From contig OZ014414.1 of the NCBI GenBank assembly GCA_963965975.1, positions 2,083,501 through 2,147,500 of the forward strand: a DNA stretch of 64,000 nucleotides, in the 5' to 3' direction. The translations under genes were made by a program, and so were the position numbers. Position 1 is the first letter of the stretch, and every line of letters starts with the position of its first letter. The notes beneath the pieces were generated by a model, which saw only the letters and a program-made list of their open reading frames with translations, had not been told where the DNA came from and did not search any database. Of this stretch, positions 1 to 10,376 are shown piece by piece. The stretch is from Xestospongia bergquistia (lineage: Eukaryota > Porifera > Demospongiae > Haplosclerida > Petrosiidae).

Positions 1-2036
1 GGTATGTACAATATAATGTAATTAATTACAGTTCATGATATTATTATAGTATTTTAATGATATTATTAATAATTTACTGACAAACAAGAACATTCCATAT
101 AATGAGGTTAATTTATAATTTAATACTGGATAATTATATTAATAATTACAGGATAAGAGGCGATCTATTGGTAGTCAACTCCTTCTAACATTAGATAAAT
201 TTACACTATATCTCTATAAAGCAACAGGACTACAGATGATAGGAGATAATATTGGTAGGGATACAAAAATAAGTTGTTTATTTTTTGTCTCTCTTGTATA
301 TGTAGCATTTATTGTTAAAGATATTACAACTATAACTGGTCCAATTCAAGCAATATCTGTTAATAATAATTCTATTACATTACCTCCTGATATATTTGAT
401 AATCTACCAGTTAAAATAGCTTCATTTTACTACCATAACATATCAAGATGGTTACCTCCTGATCATCCTAACCAATCTATCATATCTCCAGTTCTCTCCT
501 CTACTAATTGTACAGATTGCTCTATAACAGATCTGACTACACCAGTTAACATTGTGTTTAACCTGTCTAGTCAACAGGTATGAAAATACATGGTTTGAAG
601 TCATAGCAACAATATCTCTTCTTAATCTACACAGATATCAAGTACTGATAATTTATCTTGTGTATATTGGAAGTTTGAATTGTACATAGTATTCTAAAAT
701 ATATAATGAGTGTATTATATCTCCAATTAGATCTGATACAACATTACCAAGTGGTGAGTGGAACACCAATGGGTGTGGTCTCATTAGTCAAGAGGGTTTA
801 ACAATAAAGTGTCAATGTGATCATCTTACACACTTTGCTATTCTGCTAAGTCCAGGAGTACAAGTATATTAGTCTGTCTGTCTATATATATAACTGTCCA
901 TATTATAGCTTAGTGACAAAGATCTTAAGATCCTTCAAACTATAGGTGCTGTGTTAATACCTATCTCTCTGATATGTATGTTACTAACAATATTAACCTA
1001 TCTTTGTATGAGGTAATACACACACATATCACTGATGATATATATATATATATATATATGTCTATAGATCACTGTGGAATATGAGGAGCTATATTCATGT
1101 TATGTTATGTAGTAATTTATTGATAGCACAACTCTTGTTTGTAGTGGGTATTGAACAAACGGAGTATTGGGTAAGTGGTCATGTGACTCTCATGTGATTA
1201 TTATTGGTGTATATGATTTAGTTTATATGTTCAGCAATAGCTGTAGTACTGCAGTACATGTTTCTAGTGACATTTATGTGGATGTTAATGGAGGGTGTGG
1301 TCTTATACGTTGCTTTGGTTAGGGTCTTTGTCAAACATCCTAAGCAGTACTTGATGTGTTTTACACTACTAAGTTATGGTCTGTTAATTATATTCTTTGA
1401 TATATCAATTATTTTGATAATTATTAGGTATTCCTGGAGTATATATGTTGATTATAGTACCCATTGGATATCTTGTTGGTACTGATGAAAACCACACCCA
1501 GTACTTGTTATACGAAAATAAGGAACTTGTTGCGTGAGTAATAAAGTCATAATAACTAAATGATGATGTTTATTTATTTTATAGATGTTGGTTAAGTTAT
1601 GAGAGTGGATTTATATGGACATTTATTGCACCAGTTATCCTAATACTTTTAGTAATTTTAATGGGTAGATAGATTGATGATAACATAATGACATCTTTCA
1701 GGTCAATATTGGGTTCTTCATCATGTCTATTGTGATAATAAGAAAACATCAAAAACATCAACTACATAAAGATGAAACTGCTAATATCAAGTATGGGGTA
1801 TTTATTTTTTTATTTATCATTTTTCCCACAGACAACTGATAAAATCTTCTATATCACTTACTATAGTGATGGGTATAGGATGGCTAGCTAATGTTCTTTT
1901 CTTTACTGACAAATTACTCTTTATTGCATACATAATGACAGTCTTTATTGCTGGTCAAGGTATTATTATCTTCATACTTTATGTCCCTCTCTCTAAACAT
2001 GTAAGTCTGGTAATCATTACTAGTAGGTATAAATGT

Positions 2037-2101
<65 letters not shown>

Positions 2102-2452
2102 GCGCGCGCATGTTTGTATATATATACACAGGTAAGAGAGGCATACTTAAAATGGTGGTATAATGAAAGGATAAAATCTCAATTTTTCAGCAAAACATAT
2201 TTGACTAAATCAACTTCTTACGAGAAATCTGTGAGTTGCAATAATGTCATTATCATGATATGTTAATTTCTTGATGTTAAACAGTCTGAAAGATCAGTTC
2301 CTACTGTCAATAAGTCTGGACAATATACTCTAGGAACATTTGACGGTATGTTTGTATAATTATGTAGAGCAGGTACCAGTATTGTCTATTGCTCTGTATT
2401 AGAGAGTACATCAGACACTTTGAAGAAATCTGAAGTAATGAAACTGAGGTAG
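1..2452 (+). CDS. Adhesion-type GPCR, copy A (3' part, cut by window edge)
   Basis: Plasma-membrane receptor of the adhesion GPCR class; the 5' exons lie left of the window. Exons by GT-AG junctions and frame: 50-106, 152-254, 306-577, 635-681 and 731-863 (GAIN and GPS), 909-1012 (TM1), 1068-1170 (TM2), 1222-1378 (TM3), 1428-1533 (TM4), 1585-1651 (TM5), 1702-1790, 1832-2000 (TM6-7), 2132-2230, 2285-2345, 2403-2452 (tail, TAG stop). Base 1 is the last base of the preceding exon. The joined exons from 50 give 539 codons including the stop, all open. The GPS reads CQCDHLTHFAIL with the expected HL/T cleavage site. TM4 begins YGIPG, and the loop before TM5 has the conserved CW. A 49-nt intron (1379-1427) splits TM4; missing it gives a false stop. 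Exon 20 uses an acceptor 15 nt inside the usual one, as in copy I. Exon structure confident; ligand unknown. Confidence 0.85.
2038..2100. repeat. (CA)n microsatellite in intron 18 of copy A
   Basis: About 60 nt of CA repeats followed by CG/CA alternation, between the TM6-7 exon and the first tail exon. The same intron carries CA-rich DNA in other copies (for example 50004-50104). Confidence 0.95.
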
Positions 2453-4402
2453 CGATGTAATTATCACATTCCTTTGAAAAAGCTGAGATAATATCTTAGT
2501 AATTACTTACAGTCAAATCGTGACATTCGTACTATCTTAATGTAGTAAAATATTGTGGTTTTCCTAACTACCCGATTATCTTGTTACTATTTGTTTATCA
2601 CAAAACTTAATCCCAATTTTTATTCCCTATATTTACAATTTTATTGAATATAATATTATTACTGAATATGCACACATTAAATTATTGATTAACTTCACAA
2701 GTTAAAATTAATAGGCTTGACTCAGTAAAAACGCAAACGTGGGTAAATTTTAGAAGTAAAGTTTCTAGTTGCTCAAAAGTATATATTATATAATTATAAA
2801 CTATTTATAACTAAAAATCATTTAATTTCAGTACAAACAACAAAACAACATTACATTGTTACTATTCTTATTTATCACAAAACTTAATCCTAATTTTAGT
2901 TGCCTACACTTATAATTTTCCGTATACAATCACTGAAAATATACACACTAAACTTAACTTCATCAGTTAAAATTAATTTCTGTGACTCATTAAAATACAG
3001 TAGTTGCTAATAGCAGGAAAGTAGTAGAGATGGTTACTAGTTGCTTAAAAGTATATATTATATAAAAATCAATTGCTTATATTAAAAATGATTTAATATT
3101 GGGATGACGATAAAAACACATCAATTAAGCTAAAGGTAGAAATAGTTGTATAAACATCTCTACATTCTAACCACACTATCAAGGACATAATGCATTACTA
3201 GTAGAATAAACATAGTCTGTATGTCTTTAATAATTGTAAGGAAGTCAACTGTTTATACTTAATTGGTTAAGTTTATTGTGTTTTAATATCTACTAATGTA
3301 ATGTTTTCTTTATATTTTGGCTTCTATCTTATATCATGTATTATAATTACTCTTATTATAATTTAATTTTAATGTCAACTTTGACTCTTTGTTATGTTTT
3401 TATGACAACAGTTACAAACTTATATTATGTATATATACTATATGTTAAATTTTTACATAATTATATTCATAATTTATGAATATAATTAGAAAGAAACGTT
3501 TTATTTATCATTTTAGAAGGTACATGCATAAAAGTATTAAGATCAGGTTTTTGGATGTCAAACATTTTGATCAATGAATTATTGTCATTGTGATTACTAT
3601 TCACTAATGATGTACTAAACATTTATCATAATAAAGTAATCTATTCATTTAACAACTAATTTGTAGTTAGTTGATTGATTACTACGAAATCTAGTATTAA
3701 TGTAAATTACTCATTGTAATTTTGATGCTTACAACATACCAAAAATTGTTTATTGAGTAATTCACAAGGAAATCGTATAGCAGCATAATCCAGCCACATT
3801 AGCTACAAAGTAGTTGTTAAGATAACAAATTAAATTAAAATGTTCACCTGTCCATATATACATATGGACTTGTCCATGTATAGTAGTTATTTAATAAAGT
3901 AAACAAACTACATGATAACATTGAATTGTTGGACGTGTCAGATTATTATGAATTATAATCTGACAGGTTTTCAACATTTCTGTATTATTATTAATATTTG
4001 ATTTATGCAAACATCATCGTTTTAATTGTGGATTATTAAAGCTTGAAAGTTTCTATAAGATTCTGAAGACAATGAGGACAATGTCAATACATTATTAATC
4101 GTTTAATATGCAAATACAAAGAGTAGTCGAATTTCAAGACTTCCCGGAAGTATAAAGTTTAATTAAGTATTTTAAAAGTTATTAATTATTTGTGACGTCA
4201 AATCTTTTAATTTAAAAATTTACATTTAAAGGAAGCAAATGTAATAATGTGTTAATTACTAGGAAAATATGAATATTAATCATTTACTGTTGACTATATA
4301 ATGACGTCATCTCTTTATTCTTGTAAAGTTATTGAATGCTGATAGTAGATATTACATAATCAGTTGACAAAAGTCTATATTCGTGCAGTTAGTGAGCTAG
4401 TC
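2453..4402. other. Intergenic spacer between copies A and B
   Basis: AT-rich, with no supported gene. The first 500 nt match the spacer after copy I (about 45653-46120). From about 3215 to the start of copy B it is nearly identical to 50547-51738, upstream of copy K. It is therefore part of two duplicated flanks: a 3' flank shared by A and I, and a 5' flank shared by B and K. Confidence 0.8.
4193..4309 (+). promoter_or_regulatory. Two palindromic CRE-like sites upstream of copy B
   Basis: TGACGTCA occurs at 4193-4200 and again at 4302-4309, about 210 and 100 nt upstream of exon 1. The full 8-mer is the known binding site of CREB/ATF bZIP factors. Both sites are kept at 51525-51532 and 51633-51640 upstream of copy K. 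Upstream of E and I the matching places are degenerate (GTAACGTC, GTGACATC). Function as a promoter element is inferred from position only. Confidence 0.35.
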
Positions 4403-4755
4403 TTGTTTATTGCTGTGTGTCTCTGTGTCATTTTTCTTCTTTATAAACTAAAGCTGGAGATGTTAAGATGTAAGTTGTATACTAGTGATGATATACTACT
4501 ATAACTCTCTCTCTCTCTCTAGTAACATAGAATTCTCACTAGTTCTCCAATATACACCTAATAATACCTATAATTGTTCACCATTGAATGTACCAAATGA
4601 AGGTGTTCTCATTAATTAATAGGCATTAATAGACAATACTACAGTTGTTCCACTTCATTTCTATTGTGTAAATAGAACAGAAGATAATTATAAGACAAAG
4701 CATATTTCCACAGTGTCCTTCATTAACTCATCATTCCTTAATTTAACATATAATA

Positions 4756-6630
4756 CAGTAGACCCTCGGTTATCCGAACCTCGCGCATCCGTCACCTCGA
4801 ATATCCGAAATTTTTTTGGAAGGACACACCCACGACGCCATACCACGTGGTACCTAACTCAAATGGAAGCTGCTCCTCCTGCAAAAAAAAGAAAAAGAAA
4901 GGTCCTTACCATCGACCAAAAGCTGGAGATAATAACAAAACTCGAAGCTGGTACTTCACAATCTAAAATTGGTGAAGAGTACGATATTGGGCGATCTACT
5001 GTTCTAGATATCAAACGAAACAAAACAAAACTAGAATTGTTTTCACGGAAAATGGTTGACATGGGAATGAATAAAGGCACAAAGATAATGAAAGTTGGTG
5101 AATATGAAAAGCTCGACCAAGCTTTATATGTCTGGTTTAAACAAGAAAGGGAGAAAAATACACCTATCACTGGGCCAATAATCGCTGAAAAGGCCAAAGT
5201 TCTGTTCCCTTTACTTTATCCAGAAACAAGCAAACCTTTTAAAGCAAGTCAAGGATTTTTGTGGCGCTTTTGCAAGAGACATGGAGTGAGGGAAATTAGC
5301 ATTCAAGGGGAAAAATTGTCAGCAGATATGGTTGGGGCTACTGTTTTTCAAGAGGAGTTTAAAAGTCTCGTTGGTGAATACTCTTTGGATCAAATCTTTA
5401 ACTGCGATGAAACTGGCTTATACTATCGCCTTCTACCAAGGAAAACACTTGCCTGTGTGTTTGAGAAGCGAGCAGATGGTCAAAAGAAGTGTAAAGATCG
5501 TGTCACAATAAATGCTTGCTCAAATGCTAGTGGATCTATCAAGTTACCACTACTTTTCATAGGGAAATCTGCTAGACCAAGATGTTTTAGGGGATTAAAT
5601 ATGGCTGCACTCTCAGTTATTTACAAAAATCAGAAAAATGCTTGGGTTGATTCGCACATATTTTCAGAATGGTTCCATAATAATTTTGTGACAACAATTC
5701 AGGCAAGATTGAAAGAAATGAAACAAACTCCTAAGGCACTGTTACTATTAGATAACTGCTCAGCACATCCGGATGAAAGTGAGTTAATTTCTCAAGATGG
5801 CTTGGTAAAGGCTGTATTTTTGCCACCCAATGTTACTAGTCTCATTCAACCAATGGACCAGGGGGTTCTTGAGGCATTAAAACGAAGGTATCGAAAGTTC
5901 CTCCTGAGGGACTTACTTCTCTCAGATGATGTGGATATTATTGAACATTTGAAATCCATCAACATACTTAAAGTTATTAAGAATATATCATTAGCTTGGG
6001 AAGAGATTAGTTAATTGACTATTCAACATTCTTGGAGAAAGCTCATTCCAGAGGTTGAGGAAAATGGATCAGGTGAAAGTGAGAACCTGCCACCATCTAA
6101 CTCAGAATTTGTAGCAGATTTATTGTCATTAGTATCTGCTGATGTTCAAGAAGCAGATGTTGAAGAATGGTTATCTTCAGATGATTTAGGTTACCAACAT
6201 TTAGATGATGAACAGATTGTTGCCATGGTTAATGAGTCTAATGATGATCAGCAGGAACATGATTTATGTAGTTCTGAGTCAGAAGATGAAGTCACAGTTA
6301 CATCTATTTCTGCATGTCCAGTATCAAACAAGGAAGCTGTGCAGTTATTTGACAAATGTATAGTATGGCTTCAACATCAGCCGGAATCGACAGTCTATAG
6401 TACAATGTTGCTAATGTCACTTAAGGATTTGGCTGCTAAAAAAAGACTTTTGCAATTAAAGCAATTACATATTACTTCATTCATGTAATCATTACTTGTA
6501 TAAAATTCAATTACATGTCCATAATACAGTTGATTTGGTTACAATTCACTTATCTGAGCAATTTCGACTATCCGAACAGCATTCATGAATGTCAGTGCCC
6601 AAAGCTGGTCGGATAACCGAGGGTCTACTG
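4756..6630 (+). mobile_element. Tigger/pogo-type DNA transposon
   Basis: A 1,875-bp element with terminal inverted repeats: the left end CAGTAGACCCTCGGTTATCC is repeated in reverse complement at the right end, about 22 bp matching. It is flanked by TA duplications at 4754-4755 and 6631-6632, the target site of the Tc1/mariner-pogo superfamily. It encodes a transposase (separate entry). It sits inside exon 2 of copy B; the matching uninterrupted site is in copy K at 52081-52100. The near-perfect ends and nearly intact transposase suggest a recent insertion. Confidence 0.95.
4863..6488 (+). pseudogene. Tigger transposase with one in-frame stop
   Basis: Catalyses cut-and-paste transposition in the nucleus. 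The start chosen is the ATG at 4863 (MEAAPP). A basic KKRKRK stretch leads into a CENP-B/pogo-type N-terminal helix-turn-helix (LTIDQKLEII, then SQSKIGEEYDIGRSTV) and a CENP-B-type second DNA-binding region. The DDE catalytic core follows: first Asp in FNCDETG, second in LLLDNCSAHP, third in QPMDQGVLEA. A single TAA at 6012-6014 interrupts an otherwise continuous 1,626-nt frame. The frame resumes at 6015 with QHSWRKLIP and ends in an acidic C-terminal region. Whether the stop is fixed or allelic cannot be seen. The open frame extends upstream in frame through the left terminal repeat into receptor exon 2, which I regard as coincidental. Confidence 0.9.
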
Positions 6631-8169
6631 TACTACTGCATATAATGCTACTACATATGCTAAATATACTACATATACTGTCCCATTTACTGCCTCATAC
6701 AACATTACCAAGTGGTGAGTGGAATGCCAATGGGTGTGGTCTCATTAGTCAAGAGGGTTTAACAATAAAATGTCAATGTGATCATCTAACACACTTTGCT
6801 ATTCTACTAAGTCCAGGAACACAAGTATATTAGTCTGTCTGTCTATATATATAACTGTCCATATTATAGGTTAGTGACAAAGATCTTAAGATCCTTCAAA
6901 CTATAGGTGCTGTGTATCTCTCTGATGTGTATGTTACTAGCAATATTGACCTATCTTTGTATGAGGTAAGTCACACACACACATATCACTGATGATATAT
7001 ATATATATATATATACATCTATAGATCACTGTGGAATATGAGGAACTATATTCATGTTATGTTATGTAGTAATTTATTTATAGCACAACTCTTGTTTGTA
7101 GTGGGTATTGAACAAACGGAGTATTTGGTATGTGGTCATGTGACTCTCATGTGATTATTATTGGTGTATATGATTTAGTTTATATGTTCAGCAATAGCTG
7201 TAGTACTGCAGTACATGTTTCTAGTGACATTTATGTGGATGTTAATGGAGGGTGTGGTCTTATATGTTGCTTTGGTTAGAGTCTTTGTCAAACATCCTAA
7301 TCAGTACTTGATGTGTTTTACACTACTGAGTTATGGTCTGTTAATTATATTCATTGATATATCAATTATTATTATAATTATTAGGTATTCCTGGAGTATA
7401 TATGTTGTTTATAGTACCCATTGGGTATCTTGTTGGTACTGATGAAAACTCCACCCAGTACTTGTTATACGAAAATAAGGAGCTTGTTGTGTGAGTAATA
7501 AAGTCATAATAACTAAATGATGATGTTTATTTATTTTATAGATGTTGGTTAAATTATGAGAGTGGATTTATATGGACATTTATTGTACCAGTTATTCTAA
7601 TACTTCTAGTAATTTTAATGGGTAGATAGATTGATGATAACATAATGACATCTTTCAGGTCAATATTGGGTTCTTCATCATGTCTATTGTGATAATAAGA
7701 AAACATCAAAAACATCAACTACATAAAGATGAAACTGCTAATATCAAGTATGATGTATTTATTTTTTTATTTATCATTTTTCCCACAGACAACTGATAAA
7801 ATCTTCTATATCACTTACTATAGTGATGGGTATAGGATGGCTAGCTAATGTTCTTTTCTTTACTGACAAATTACTCTTTATTGCATATATAATGACAGTC
7901 TTTATTGCTGGTCAAGGTATTATTATCTTCATACTTTATGTCCCTCTCTCTAAACATGTAAGTCTGATTATTATTACTAGTGGATATAAATGTCACGCAC
8001 ACACGTATTTACACATAAATACATATGTCATACACATACACACATATCTCTATGTGTATGAATACATACACAGGTAAGAGAGGCATACTTAAAATGGTGG
8101 TATAAAGAAAGGACAAAATCTCAATTTTTCAGCAAAACATATTTGACTAAATCAATTTCTTTTAAAATA

Positions 8170-10376
8170 GTCTACAACAGGTATAAGAGTACATGCTCAG
8201 TTGTCATAGTAACCATATCTCTTCTTTCTCTAAACAGATATCAATTACTGATACTTTATCTTGTGTACATTGGAAGTTTGAATTGTACATAGTACACTTA
8301 GTAATATGTGACCTGATATGCAAAAAAGACACCAATTTTGGCAAACATTTCAGATGTGATTTATAAAACATTTCAAAACCAGTTTTGTATACATACAGAT
8401 TATATGCATTTACAACAGTTCATGCATGGTAACTGCATATATGTATGCATATCTGTTTCTTGAGGTGTTTAACAATGATCCTTTGTCATAAATTATATCA
8501 TGATTGTTTTGACAGAAGTAGTCCCTTATTGTACATCAGGTTAAATATATATTTATATTATATCTCCTGTTAGATCTGATATAACATTACCAAGTGGTGA
8601 GTGGAACACTAATGGGTGTGGTCTTGTTAGTCAAGAGGGTTCAACAGTAACTTGTCAATGTGATCATTTAACACACTTTGCTATTCTACTTAGTCCAGGA
8701 GTACCAGTACATTAGTCAATTTGTCTACATATAAAAATACCAATTTTATAGGTTAGTGACAAAGATCAAAAGATCCTTCAAATTATAGGTGTTGTATTAA
8801 TACCCACCTCTCTGATATGACAATATTTACCTATCTTTTTATGAAGTAAGATTCACAAACGCATATATTGCTGATGACATAAATGTATATAGATCATTGT
8901 GGAATATGAGGAACTTCATTCATGTTATGTTATGTAGTAATTTATTTATAGCACAACTCTTGTTTGTAGTGGGTATTGAACAAACCAAGTATTGGGTATG
9001 TGGTCATTTGACTCTCATGTGATTATTATCATTTTACATAACTTAGTTTGTATGTTCAGCAATAGCTGTGGTATTGCAATACATGTTTCTAGTGACATTT
9101 ATGTTAATGTTAATGGAGGGTGTGGTCTTATATGTTGCTTTGGTTAGAGTCTTTGTCACACATCCTAAATACTACATAATACGTTTTACACTACTGAGTT
9201 ATGGTCTGTTAATTATATTCATTGATATATCAATTATTATGACTATTGTTATTAGGTATTCCTGGAGTATATATGTTGATTATAGTACCCATTGGATATC
9301 TTGTTGGTACTGATAAAAACCACACCAACTAGTTATATGAAAATAAAAAACTGGTTGCGTGAGTATAAAAGTCATAATTACAAAATAATAATATTAATTT
9401 CATTAATTTTATAGATGATGGTTAAATTATGAGAGTGGATTTATATGGACATTTATTGCACCAGTTATCCTAATACTATGTTAATGTTTAAATGAATTAA
9501 TGATAACATAATGACATCTGTCAGGTAAATATTGGATTATTCATCAAATCTATTATGATAGTGAGAAGACATCAAAAACGCCAACTACATAAACATGAAA
9601 CTGCTAATGTCAAGTATGATGTAATTATTTTTGTAAATGTTATTGTCATTTTTTTTGCAGACAATTTATAAAGGCTTCTATATCACTTACTATAGTGATG
9701 GGTATAGGATGGCTAGCTAATGTTCTTTTTTCTCAATCAAATTACTCTTTATTGCGTATATAATGACAGTCTTTATTTCTGGTCAAGGTCTTATTATCTT
9801 CATACTTTATGTCCCTCTCTCTAAACCTGTAAGTCCGATTGTCACTACTAGTGAAGATAAATATCACACAGACACACATGTACATATATGTGAATACAGG
9901 TTAGAGAGGCATACTTAAAATGGTTGTATAATAAAAAAAGAAAATCTCAAGCCTTTAGCAAAAATTATTACACTAACGCAGCTTCATTAAGGACATCAAG
10001 TCTGAGTATCACTATTATTGAAAATAAATGTCGCACACACACACACACACACACACATGCATGCATTCACATACATACAGGTAAGGGAGGCATACTCAAA
10101 ATGGTGGTATAATAAAAAGAGAAAATCTCACTTTTTCAATAAAATATATTTCACTAATCCAACTTCATTACAGACATCAGTGAGTTACAATAATGTTATT
10201 ATCATGACATCTTATTTCCTTACAGAATAATGTTACAAAATCTGACAGATCAGTTCCTGCTGTTAACAAGTATAGCCAATATAACTTGATCGTATTGTTT
10301 AATATTAGAGGGTAGATCAGATACTCTGAAGAAATTATGAATAAAGTAGTGAAACTAAGCTGACCGTGTAATTGTC
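8170..10376 (+). pseudogene. Adhesion GPCR copy C, 5'-truncated and frameshifted
   Basis: Begins abruptly near 8175 at the donor of the large GAIN exon. Next are the 47-nt GAIN exon (8238-8284), a MITE-bearing intron, and the GPS exon (8574-8706, HLTHFAIL kept). TM1 (8752 on) lacks about 10 nt relative to copy K and is out of frame. TM3 is open from 9068. TM4 has TAG within its second extracellular loop near 9331. TM5 begins ATGATGG, so TGA replaces the conserved loop Cys. TM6 has an indel in the stretch after WLANVLF. The first tail exon is present twice (about 9901-9995 and 10081-10176). The last exons are degenerate to about 10376. Closest to copy K in the GAIN/GPS region, including the shared MITE. 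Confidence 0.85.
8309..8543. mobile_element. Foldback MITE in GAIN-GPS intron of copy C
   Basis: About 235 bp with long imperfect inverted ends: left TGACCTGATATGCAAAAAAG, right ending TACATCAGGTTA. The inner arms (TTTTGGCAAACATTT and ATTGTTTTGACAGAAGT) also pair. No coding capacity. Members of the family sit in the same intron of E, K, M and N, and a separate member lies at 19635-19770. Superfamily not assigned because no clear target duplication is visible. Confidence 0.75.

Larger units (their letters stand above)
4403..8165 (+). pseudogene. Adhesion GPCR copy B, disrupted by Tigger and an internal deletion
   Basis: Exon 1 (4403-4469) has TTG where other copies have ATG, and lacks 4 nt relative to copy K, shifting its frame. 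Exon 2 starts at 4523, carries in-frame TAA TAG near 4618, and is interrupted at 4755 by a Tigger element. It resumes at 6631 for about 65 nt, then jumps at about 6695 straight into the GPS exon (to 6824), so the rest of the ectodomain and GAIN domain are deleted. TM1 (6870 on) has lost 8 nt and is frameshifted. TM2 (7025-7127) changes the closing Trp codon to Leu. TM3 (7179-7335), TM4 (7385-7490), TM5 (7542-7608), 7659-7747 and TM6-7 (7789-7957) are open. The first tail exon (8073 on) breaks off at about 8163, where the sequence switches to the GAIN region of copy C. Clearly a dead copy. Confidence 0.88.

Noticed and set aside
1258..1485. 75-residue frame ending SCWY as a complete small membrane protein (also in the other copies)
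   Set aside because: It is TM3 read through the short TM4 intron to a false stop. Splicing restores the adhesion GPCR sequence.
2033..2266. Open frames of His/Thr or Cys/Val repeats over CA tracts (also near 10018 and 50030)
   Set aside because: Microsatellite translation; the real tail exon lies in part of it in another context.
4859..5197. 112-codon minus-strand frame
   Set aside because: Antisense shadow of the Tigger transposase.
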